Below are positions 28,101 to 40,100 of a stretch of 64,000 bases of DNA, piece by piece. Both the position numbers and the translations under genes were made by a program. Numbering within the stretch: the stretch's first letter is position 1; each line of letters starts with the position of its first letter. Source of the stretch: Omphiscola glabra (taxonomy: Eukaryota; Mollusca; Gastropoda; Lymnaeidae); NCBI GenBank assembly GCA_964017045.1, contig OZ024807.1, positions 12,905,241 to 12,969,240 on the forward strand, in the 5' to 3' direction. The notes below the pieces were generated by a model. That model was not told the origin of the DNA. It saw only the letters and a program-made list of their open reading frames with translations, and did not search any database.

Positions 28101-31100
28101 TAAGGTTCAGATGGAAGGCCCCAACAAGTGTCCTAGAATATTGGTTACAAAGACAAATGATTCAAATATCAGCAGCTGTGTGCATTTGATAAAGGTGATA
28201 TGAGTCAAACACAGACCTTTAGATGGAGTTTATAAATGATCACAATGAAATGATTTCTTTTAATGTTTAGCTGAAGATATAAAAAATTATTGAGAAAATA
28301 TCACCATATACATATGTACACACATTTAATAAAATTCACTTTAAAACGTGATTGTTTTTTTTAAATAGATTTTTAGACCAACAAAACATAATCAATGCTC
28401 ACATACTGAGATGGCATCACTTTTCCCTAAACATTAACAATTTATTTTTAATTATCCACCAGCTGGACTAGTGAATTCCTTATTTAAACCACTAATCTTA
28501 ACTTTAAATTAGCTCATATGAGTTTTTTTAGCTCTGTCTTGTCCAGGGGTGGGCAAACGTTTTGTGCGGAGGGCCACATTGACAAAGGTAAAGCTATTGG
28601 GGGGCAGCATGAATATTATGTCCAATTTTTAAATATTGATAAACATTTCCCTATATTAAAATCGGTAGTTTCGCATTTTAGCATTACATGACAAAGGTCA
28701 AGGACTGTTTAAAAAAAATAGAAAATTAGAAATTTGATCAAAAATGTTTTAAAAATCATAACAGTGCATGAAATTCTGTAAAATTCAACAAAATAACTTT
28801 AATAACATAGTAATTTTTTTAAATTTCCAAATGCCTTCGAGGGCCACATAATATCAGTTGCCGGGCCGCATGCGGCCCGCTGGCCGTAGTTTGCCCACCC
28901 CTGGTCTTGTCAGTTAATTTTCAATTTTATCATTAAAAAAAATTTATCAGCCTTCCAGATTTTAAATGATGTTAATAAGTATAGTTACATTATTCATATG
29001 CATAATAAAGAGAGATAAGTTAGTAAAACAGTTGTGGATAATTGCCACACGTACCTGTAACATCTGTCTGTCAAGGGTGTGATGACCAGACGTCCAGAAT
29101 TGCCCAGGTACTCATTGCAATATTTGACAGTAGCATTTGTTATTCGGACCAACATCCTGGCATCCTCCCAGTAGTAGCGAAGCTGTGCCAGCCAGTTAAA
29201 GTCATTTTCCGTGGCAACACCTGAAAAAATACATAATAACTAAAAAATACTTTTCTATTGGTTTTGTTGGTCTTTTATTGCATTTAAATATTAAATGTGA
29301 TAATTGTATGATAGGTTAATAATCTTATAATTGTATGATGAGTTAATAATCTTATAATTGTATGATACGTTAATAATCTTATAATTGTATGATAAGTTAA
29401 TAATCTTATAATTGTATGATGAGTTAATCATCTTAAGTATTGTATGATAAGTTAATCATCTTAGTATTGTATGATACATTGGTCATCTTATTATTGTATG
29501 ATAAGTTAGTCATCTTATAATTGTATGATGAGTTAGTCATCTTATTATATCAAACACATAGAACTGTAGCAAAATGTGAGAGCAGCCATCTTACAGAATT
29601 TAAAAAAAAATAAAAAAATGTGTCAGTTATTTGAATAATAATAATAAATAGGATAAAGAGACAAAGTAGTGATGCATACCTTTCTCTGCCATTTCTAGCA
29701 CGACATCCCTTGCATGGACATCAATTGTGACCAGGGCACCTAGAGTGATTCTCTGCTGTTTCGTCAGCTTGCCCCTTACAAGGGCAACAACTTCAGTCAT
29801 CTGGGGTAAGCAGGAGATGGGATATTGTAGTTATTGTAATGACATGTCATGTAGGAAAACAAAGGATAATTTTAGTGATGAGCAATGGGTAGAATCATCC
29901 ACTGCATAAGGATTAGTGGGTAGAATCATCCACTGAATGGGGTTATTGGTAATATCATCCACTGAATGGGATTATTGGGTTAGATCACCCACTGAATTGG
30001 GAATATTGGGATAGATAATCCACTGAATGGAATTATTGTGTTAGATAATCCACTAAATGGAATTATTGGTAAGATTGTCCACTGAATGGGATTATTGGGT
30101 TAGATCATACACTGAATTGGATTATTGGGTTAGATCATCCACTGAATGTGATTATTGGGCTAGATCATCCACTGAATGGGATTTCTGGTAAGATCATTCA
30201 CTGAATAGGATTACTGGTAAGATCATCCACTGAATGGGATTATTGGGTACGATCATCGATTTGAATTACTGGTATGATCATCCACTGAATAAGATTACTG
30301 GTAAGATTAACCACTGAAAACTGACTGTGCAAAATTAAATAACACAAAAACCTTTAATTTTTGTTAACTAGATGCAAAATGCAAGGGGCAGCAAATGTAC
30401 CATATTCCCTCCCCAGCTCAGGAAACCCATGCTGAATATAGTATTTGAGGTCAGGCGGTTGTTTGACAGCTAAAATCTATGTCAAGAGTTCCTCCAGGAA
30501 AAAAAAAAAAGATTTCGAACGGTGGGCTTAGCACACCTGCCACATCAGCTGACTGAAGCAAAAACAACACTGACCTGCACTTTCAGCCTCTCATAATATT
30601 CTCTCAGCCCCTGTGGTCCACCTGGGATGGCCTCATGAACTTCCCTGGTCCAGAAAGCCTGGAAGGAAAATGCAAAACTTTTATAATAGGAAAAAAACAA
30701 CAAACAAAGAAACAGCTTCGTCCTGAACACTTGATTATTTCAAACAACTCTTCAGACTTCTCCTCTGAATAGATTCTTACCATACAAAATAAAAATTACA
30801 CACTATTCGTGCACTGTTAGTTTGATGAAGGAAATGTTTTAAAATTCTTCTTAGATCTTCATATGAAGAGCTGATTTTCAAAATGCTGTATATCCATTTT
30901 GGGGGGTTTTGAGATTATTCAACTTTTTACAAAAAATTAATAATGTGTTTAGAGGATTAAATCATTTTTAGACAAGAATAAATAGGAATATAATGTGTTT
31001 AGTATATAAAATTTACCATGTGCTAAAGGAACCTGGTTTGCTCTACAAAAAGATAAGGTGTTTTCATTTTTTTTAAAAAGGTGGATACTGCGTTTTGAAA

Positions 31101-34100
31101 ATAAGCTCTTCATATATAAACATGCAGTGGTGAAATCAGACAAAGGTGAAAACCTGGCAGAAGCCTGCTCCCCCAACCCCTCTTTAATTTCTGCAGATGT
31201 TAAACACAGTAGAAGGATGTCAGTTTAATTTTTTGTTTTTCATGGCCCACACATTACAAAAAAATTCCCATTCTCATATTACGATACTCCATTTTTACCT
31301 GATAACCTCCCCGGGCACTTTCTTAATATATAAATGTGCCTCCCACCTCGATTTCTATTTTACATTGAAAATAGGCCAATAATAACGAGCTTTTATATTT
31401 AAAAAGATTCTCCAAAATATTGTACATGTCATGAAAAATGTGATTAAGGTCGAGGTTGGCTGCTTTCTGATACCATCACTCACAGGGGACCCTACTATAT
31501 GTAATTTTAAAATCCATGGGCTCATGGTTACATGTCACTATACAGCCCTGTTTAGAAATGTGGACAGCACTGTTGATTTCTCACCTGGGAAACACACAAG
31601 ACAACTTGACCTGGCCAGACTTTGACCCACTCAGTACGTGGCGTCATGGGATATGCCTGCATGAGGGAAACAGTTATTCACATGATTGTCTGATCCAGCA
31701 TTATATATCAAATCTTAACCCCATTTAAACAGTTGTTTTCGGAGTTCACTGATTTAGTACAAAGTAGTGGATTGAATAAAGTCAAGAGATGTTGGAAAAG
31801 TAAGATTTGGAGATAATTCATGTCATCATTCAAGGCCTGGTGCACAGATCCATAGTTAAATAGCAAGATAGATTTTGTAGTTTATAATAATTCAAGTGAA
31901 AAAGGATCCATCTTAGAATTAGATGAATTGGAAAAAAGTTGTCCAAAAAATATAGCGATTGACAGTTTAAAAACTTTACACCTTAAATTATGCCACTAAA
32001 TATCTCTATCTCAAACAAATTCTATGGTGACCATTTATAAACAAGGAACATTTGACTACAATAAATACAAAATGAATGAAGTGATGGTGGATAAATGAAG
32101 TGATAATTTAAAATGTGATATTTTTATTATTAATTAAGGCTGAAATCATGGATAAAGTGGGACTAAATAAAATCCTGGACACACTACATAAATTGATATG
32201 GTGTGAACAATTGTGATGGAATGAAATGATCATAGAAACTCATGTATAACCATTACTTTGCTTTAACAAAAAAAAATTTCCAGGGGATTTTCTAATTTCT
32301 GTGCCATAAAACTCAACTGAAAGCTACAAAATATTAATGAAAAAGTGACAGCTTTATGAATGACCAGCCTATGCTGTGGCCATGTTGAAAAAAAAAAAAG
32401 AAATTCTCAACCTAACAAAGTGCTTCCCAAAAATGTTCTTCATCACAGCCCATGATCCAAATTCTGGCTTATGCAGAAGACCTGCACGTGAACAAGAAAG
32501 TGTGACTTACCATGACTTACCATGACTTACCATGACTTACCATGACTTAGTTAACATAACTTTAAAAAAATGTTTAGCAGTGACTTCTCATTTTTTTTTT
32601 ATACACACCAGAGCATCATGGTCTGAGACAGTTGGGAAGCACTGAAACTACACTGTAACCATATACATTAACTGCACATATATATACCTGTCCTTGTTTG
32701 GGGTTTAATCTTGGCTGCCATATAGTAAATACAGCAAAACATATGTTGGTAGGGAATAAGGAACATTCAAGTAAACTATATTCAGGCATGAATGAGGAAC
32801 GTACTCATAAAATAACAGGGAACGTACTCATAAAATAACAGGGAACGTACACATAAAATAACAGCTATTTAAATTTGTGTGCACCTTTGGGGAAAAAACA
32901 AAAAAAAAACCAACAATTTGAAACAACTTAACATTCGCTGCTTTCTTTTTAATTATAGTATAAATAAAATTGTAATTTATGTACATGATGTATGTTTGAT
33001 TATGTGTGTCACGTTTCAACACACAAAGTATGAGGAAAAAAATTAAAAAATAATCCACTCTACTTACCTCAACTGCTCTCTCAATGACATCCCGCACTGA
33101 CATCAACATGACATCTTGCACTTGCAGCAGCCATTTTTCTACAGCTCCTCTGGCTTCAGAGGTAGAAATGACCTGGTTTAGAGACAACCATTGGTTATAA
33201 TGACTTACAAGCAGAGAAACAACAAACATTTGTCACTTCTATAATCAATATTAAAGCAAAGTAAGCCAAACGTCAACTTACTTTACTGTTGTACCTAAAT
33301 ATAGAGATGCCATCATATATAAGTAGCAAGTTTAAAACAAAACTGTTGCAATGTCTAATGTTTATTTTAAAAAAAATTAATTTAAAGATCCTAGATTTTA
33401 AACCTAGAATGAGAAATGTTTTTCAGAAAACCTGGCTGAGCTTGATTTTCTCCCCTTCACTACTGAACATGGCATGAATATCCAACTTGTTGTCAAACTC
33501 CAACTTGGCAATGCCCTCAAAACATTTCTTGAGATGAGGCTGAACTCTTGTTGGGTCTTTGGTCTCAGACAAAATCTCCAACATTTCGTCGTTTGACAAG
33601 AAAAAGAACCTAGTAACATAAAAAAAATGTCAATTTTAGTGGAACTTTAATTAGTTAAGGAATGAGGAGTTATTTTGATTGATGTAAAATGAACTGATTT
33701 CCAGCTTTGCTTAAAAGAGGTGAATAATATCCGATTAGTTGATTTTTAATACCTTGGGAAGAAAAGACGTTTCTTTTCTAGGTAAGCGTTCAATCCCTTG
33801 TTGATCTTATCCAAAAGACCGTTACTATCCTGTAGTTTATCTAGCAGACCCTGGACATTGCAAGCAACTAGTACCTGAAGTTTTGAAGAATATATAAACA
33901 TGAAATAATGTTTCATATCTCAATAACAAGATGCAATAAATTTACTCAACTCTTCATTATGTTTCATGTTATGTAAAACATTATTATTCAATCAGAGCCG
34001 TCTAAGAAATACCTTTTTTTGACAAATTTTTACATCTTTCTAGCCCTCACTTATTAAATGATTTTAATGGAACAGAAACTAATAAATCAGGGCGATAGAA

Positions 34101-37100
34101 AAATCGTTTTGAATGTTAATCCTCAACACCTATTAATTAATTTTTTTTAAACTTCCACCCTGCATACTCAGTTAATACTAGAGTTGTATACCCCTCACCC
34201 TGGGATCTTTGCTAGTGTTTCTCATTATATCTTTCCAGTTCCTGTCCACCATCTGGAATAGCCTCCCTTCCTCTGGCATCTGCTGCATGATGTCCTCGGA
34301 GGAGAATATGGGCTCCAGGTAGAGCCACTGGGCCTGAACCTTGAGCCACTCATCAATGGTCTCCTGGGTGTGCATCAGCTTGTCCTCCCACTCCTGGGTG
34401 ATGGAAACATTAGAGAATAGAATACAGCTAGACACACTCAGGTCAGAGCAGGTCAAGTTGCCTCAAGCCAATCAGGTATGAGGATAGAGTTCAAATAAAA
34501 TCTGAAATGGTCTAAACACCTGATTCTCTAAAAAGAAATTTTAGAAGATCTGACTATTTCCATTTAGTGACCTACATTTAGTGACCTACATTCATTGATC
34601 TACATTTAGTAACATGCAAAATTTACAGCTTCAAACTTAATGACTTACCTTCATTTCTTTCTCAAATGGTTTGATGAATGGTGAGCCGCGCATGGTCTGT
34701 GTTTTAACAATTTGGTCATCAAGTATGGTCTGCATGTCATCGACCGATGCAAGAATGCTGACACCTGTGTCTCTGTACTGGAATTAAGAATAAACACATG
34801 ATACTGCTTCATTAGCACAGCAGTCAATCAAAAGGATGTGAAAATAATTCTTTTAATAAAGCCGTGGTAAAAAAAAAAAGCCAAGACATTCAAATACTGT
34901 CAACTAGAACTGACCTGAATAAGATTGAAGTTGATTGTCTCCCATTCCTCCACCATCTTGTTGTGGGCTTTCTCCAGAGAAAATTCCTACGAATAACAGA
35001 GTCAAGTCTTTGAGACATTGGCAAGGAATATGTTTTTTAATGTTTAAAAAGAAGTGTTGGATTTCATTCTGTTTTTTTTAGCAATCACTTTATTTCAGAG
35101 ACACATCTCATCCTCACAGATATGAAAGTGAACATTTAAAGCCCCTGGGTCAGACAATAAGTGTCAGAAAATATGTGTCAGAAAATAAGTGTCAGATAAT
35201 TCCTTTTGACTCTCTGCCCTTAATAGTGAAATATTCCACAACAGGGCGCACCTTGGAGGCGGAGCCAGAGATGGTCTCAAACTGCTCCATGAAAGGTTGC
35301 AAGTTCAACTTGAGCATCTTGCGGAGTGTGGTCCCTGTGTCTGGTGTAAGGTTGAAGCCAGCAATCTCATTCATTTTGTCCCAGTGACGCTTGCGGATCC
35401 CAGGATTGCACATGATGGCAATGACGGGGATCACTTCCTGTTAAATGACAAACAAGGAGGGGAAGAATCTGAATGTCACCAAACAAAAAAAACTTATATC
35501 AGGGTAAAAAGCTTGTGTTACATAAGAGTGCATTTTAATGACTTCTTGCAAAAGGCAAAGATTAACAAATTAACACAGATCCACTAAAATAGCATTCTTG
35601 AAAAGAGTTGTTTTTTTTTATATTTAGCATAGATCAAACTTTTACCTTCTCCTGTAATTCCACCATTTCCCCCCCCCCCCAAAAAACACCTCCCCAAAAA
35701 AATAAAACAAACAACAAACAAACTAGCTCCTAGGTAAAATATAAATAAAATTTTTAAAAAGTAAAAACATTGTTAATTTGACTGTAAAATGTTTGGTTTG
35801 GTATTCCAACAGAACTGATACCTTGAACTGTTTGATTGACTCCATGGTTGTGTTGATGATGTTCACAGCCTCGGGTATCCTCAGGGCCTCCTCCTCCACC
35901 TCCGGGGTGGCCTCCTCCCCATCTTCGTCCTGCAGCCTCTTCTTCTTCTTCTTCTCCCTGTCCATCTCCTCCATCTCCATCTGCATCTTCTTGACCTTCT
36001 GGTTGAAGACTTTTTGGATTTTGAAAAGTTCTCTGTTGTGTGGAAAGCACAATGTCCAGGGTTCAAATTTGTCTTTTTTAAATATTTTTTTTTACTCAAG
36101 ATTTACCAAAGAACTGCTGCCTTACTAAATTCCATTCAAACCCACCCACCCACCCCCCACAAACAAAAAAAAACCAACAAAAAAAACCAAACAACAAAAA
36201 CAAAACCAAAAAAAAAGAAATCAAATTTGTTCCATCTAAATCAAGGGGCATGCAACATTACAAACCATTAAGTTACAGGGTTGATATTGATACAGTGAGG
36301 CATTCAACTGATTCAAAATGTTCAATGAAATTTTTATAGGTCACTGTTTATTGACTGGCACAGCAAAATTTAAATTGGTTGAGAACAATTCAAAGCTGCC
36401 GCAGCGTTGTTTGCTTATACAATATAACATCTATTAATCTTGCTCCCTGGTGCAATAAAGAATACTGACAAACACACCAAAGGTGTGACGATGGTGAAGA
36501 ATGTCATCAAAACAGCTCACCTGTAGTACTCATCCACTTCACCTTCAATAGCCTCTGCATTCTGCTCCAGGAAGGCACCGTCCATTGTTCTAATTTATAA
36601 ATGAATAACAAATGTCAATGAAACTGAAATTGAGCAACAAATAAAATGGAAGATCACAAAAATTTACTGTTTAATCATGAAGATCGTTTTAAAAATATTT
36701 TTACTAACTGAGTTACAGATGGTGGGGGGGGGGGGGGGGGGGGTTTACGGCAGTTTTACATTTGAATCACCATAGAAATGTCTTTAACTGGTGTCTCTAG
36801 GCAGTTTTACATTTGAATCACCATAGAAATGTCTTTAACTGGTGTCTCTAGGCAGTTTTAAACAAATTTTTCTTTAAAATATTGAATATCACGAGAAGAA
36901 TGATAAAGACCCACTTTTTCTCTGCCTTCTGCCATTTTGAGATGACAGTGAAGAGACGCAAGAATGGATCCAGGGATGAGTTGATGTCCTCTATGTCTGG
37001 ATAACTGGACAGCGGATACTTGTAGAGCTGCTCCTCTTTATTTATCCAGCTCACCTGGGAATAGTAACAAAATTAAGTTCAATAAGTGGTAATAATTTCA

Positions 37101-40100
37101 CTGCATGTTTTATAATTTATTTCTGTATTTATTATTTTTTTAAACAGATAACATCAATGGAGATGATGCTATTTAATTTTTCAGCAACTTACTGAGGCAT
37201 TGAGTATTCTACAAAAAACTTAATTTCTGTATGGAGATAATTTTAAATATTATACATAAAAATATTTTTAAAATGTAATAAAAATGTCCTATTTGAAAGT
37301 ATCCATTTGTTATTACACCAATAATAATATAAATTCAGTGTTTCTGGTTGTATGAAATTTTACTTCTATTATCTATGTCCACTAAGAAGGAACTCACCTG
37401 GTCAGTCAGGTCTTGAATACGTCGCTGAACAACACGTACATCCTGCACATACTGCTGCATCATATCCAGCTCACCATAGTCATTGAACTCATCCACTCTC
37501 TGTCGCAACTTCTCAAGCTCCAGCATGACCTTCTCTCTTTTGTGGATGAGCTCTTTCTCCCCTTTCTGCCTGGCTTGCTCCACCAGCTGAAAGTAGGTCA
37601 CAGGAGGCAAAAGTGTTAGAAAATGTGCAATAATCAAAGGAATCAGCACACAGTGTAGAAACTTAAAGCAAATATTGCTTAAAGTTGTGTCCCCACAAAC
37701 CCACAAAAACATTTAAAACACAAACTCCAAGCTGTACTTCTTGGAGTAATAAATTTTAAAAATAGTACTCTTTCAGAACAGTTACAAATTACTAACACTT
37801 CAGTTTGACCTATAATTGTCTGACTTAAAGATTTCAAAAAATATGTTGAACATAGAATGAATTTAAGTCTTCAGGGTGAGGGTAATATTTTATATATTGA
37901 AAGGTGCTAAAATATGATTACAGAAAGGACAGAACAAAATTATGAGAAATCCTTCTTACTGTGTCATTTTCATCAAAAATTGGCATGATTCTCTTGGGCC
38001 AGGTGAGGACTTCACAATTCAACTCGATGTCTTTGGGCTCAAAGAAAAACACATCAATTAGGTAAGCCAGTCTGTCTTTTGATTCCTGTAGAGAAAGGTA
38101 ACAGCACTGTTAATTTTACAACATTGTGGATAAAACACTAAAAAAAAAAAAGAACTCATTTTCACTTGATTGGTTTTAATTCAGGACTTTACAGAAACAA
38201 GAGACCACCCATCACTTCAATTTTGGAAGCTCTCTGCTGCCACCAACCTGTTTTGTGCCCCCTGAATTTAAGGGTGATAGTTAAAATATTTTCCACATCA
38301 CAGCTTTGGGTCCTTTAAATTTCTGAGGCCCCCTGCAGCTGCCCACACAATGGCGCTGCCATCACCACCCATATTTGAAAATACTATTTTAAACTTAAAG
38401 CACTCTGGCCAGTGACTGGTTCCCATTACGCCAATCACCACCTGAGCATGAAAATCTTATCTCAACTTACTGTTATTCTCTCATTGAGTCTGATCATGCC
38501 AGTTGTTCGGGCAATCTCAACAAAGTTGAGCATGTCAATCAGCTCCTCACTTCCTCCTGGCACAGCTAGCGCCCTCTCTTTGATGTGGGAGAATTCTTTG
38601 CAGATGCTTTTTTTTTTGGGGGGGGGGGGGGGGGGAAAGAAAAATTGAGATCTATTTCACACTGAACTACATAACTGTGTAACCAAATTATCTTTAAGGC
38701 AGTTCCAAACCATTAAATACACCAACATAAACTCTAAGTGGACTCATTTACGAGATGCTATGTACGATTCAGCCATGTCCGCCTACGGTAAAATGGAGCA
38801 TAAAAATAATGACTGGTACGAGGCGCATTGGAATGTGATGGAACCCGTAACCGAGATGAAGAGAAGAGCCCTACTTGCCTATAGGGATGCACCTTGTGCT
38901 CGTACACTACAAGCTCTCCGAAATGAAAAAAAAATATCCCAGCAGACTGCCCGTCATTGTGCCAACACTTAATGGCTGGAAATTTGCAACTGCATCCAAT
39001 CAGCTTCTGACAACGGGGATGCAAGAAACATGTACGAGGGCATCAAGAGGGCATTAGGTCCACACACTTCAAAAATAGCACCACTCAAGTCCAAGACTGG
39101 TCAAATTATTCAGAACCCAAACGAACAACTCCGGCATTGGGTTGAACATTATCTTGAGCTATACGCAACAGCGAATGTAGTCACTGAGACCGCTCTGAAT
39201 AACATTCCAGCCTTGACAATAATGGAAGAACTAGATAAAGAGCCAACAATGCAGGAGCTCAAAAAAGCAATAGATTACCTTGCTGTTGGGAAGGCACCAG
39301 AGATTGACGGCATTCCCCCGGAAGTCCTCAAAAATGGAAAAACAATACTAATTCAGCCCTTACATGAGCTCCTATGTCTGTGTTGGGGAAAAGGTCACAT
39401 TCCCCAGGACATGAGAGACGCTAACATTGTAACATTGTACAAAAATAAAGGGGACCGAAGTGATTGTAATAACTACCGAGGAATTGCTCTCCTTGGTTTA
39501 GTTGGAAAGACCTTTGCCCGTGTTGCCTTAAAACGATTGCAGAGTCTGGCTAACCATATCTATCCAGAGTCCCAGTGTGGCTTCCGGAGTGGGCGCTCAA
39601 CTATAGACATGATATTCTCGTTACGCCAAATGCAGGAGAAGTGTCGTGAAAAGCATATGCCTCTTTATATCGCTTTCATAGATCTGACAAAGGCATTCGA
39701 CTTGGTAAGTCGGAATGGCCTGTTCAGTATCTTACAAAGAATAGGTTGTCCCCCACAACTGCTCACAATCATACAATCATTTCACAAAAACATGCACAGC
39801 ACAGTCACATTCAATGGCACTGTCTCTGAGGCATTCCCAGTCAGCAGCGGAGTAAAACAGGGTTGTGTACTGGCACCAACTCTCTTCTCCATTTTCTTCT
39901 CGGTGCTTCTTCAATTTGCTTTCAAGGACTGTGAAGATGGAGTGTACATACATACCAGATCTGATGGTAGGCTGTTCAATATCGCTCGCCTTCATGCAAA
40001 GACCAAAGTAAAAAGGGTACTAATTCGTGAACTACTGTTCGCTGACGATGCCGCATTAACATCTCACACAGAAGAAGGTCTTCAGCGGCTAGTTAATTGT

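Noticed and set aside
35754..36128. Ser-rich, Arg-rich and Gly/Glu-rich frames around 35.8-36.1 kb
   Set aside because: Alternative-frame shadows of dynein exon 18; only the [18 protein letters not shown] frame joins its neighbours in phase.
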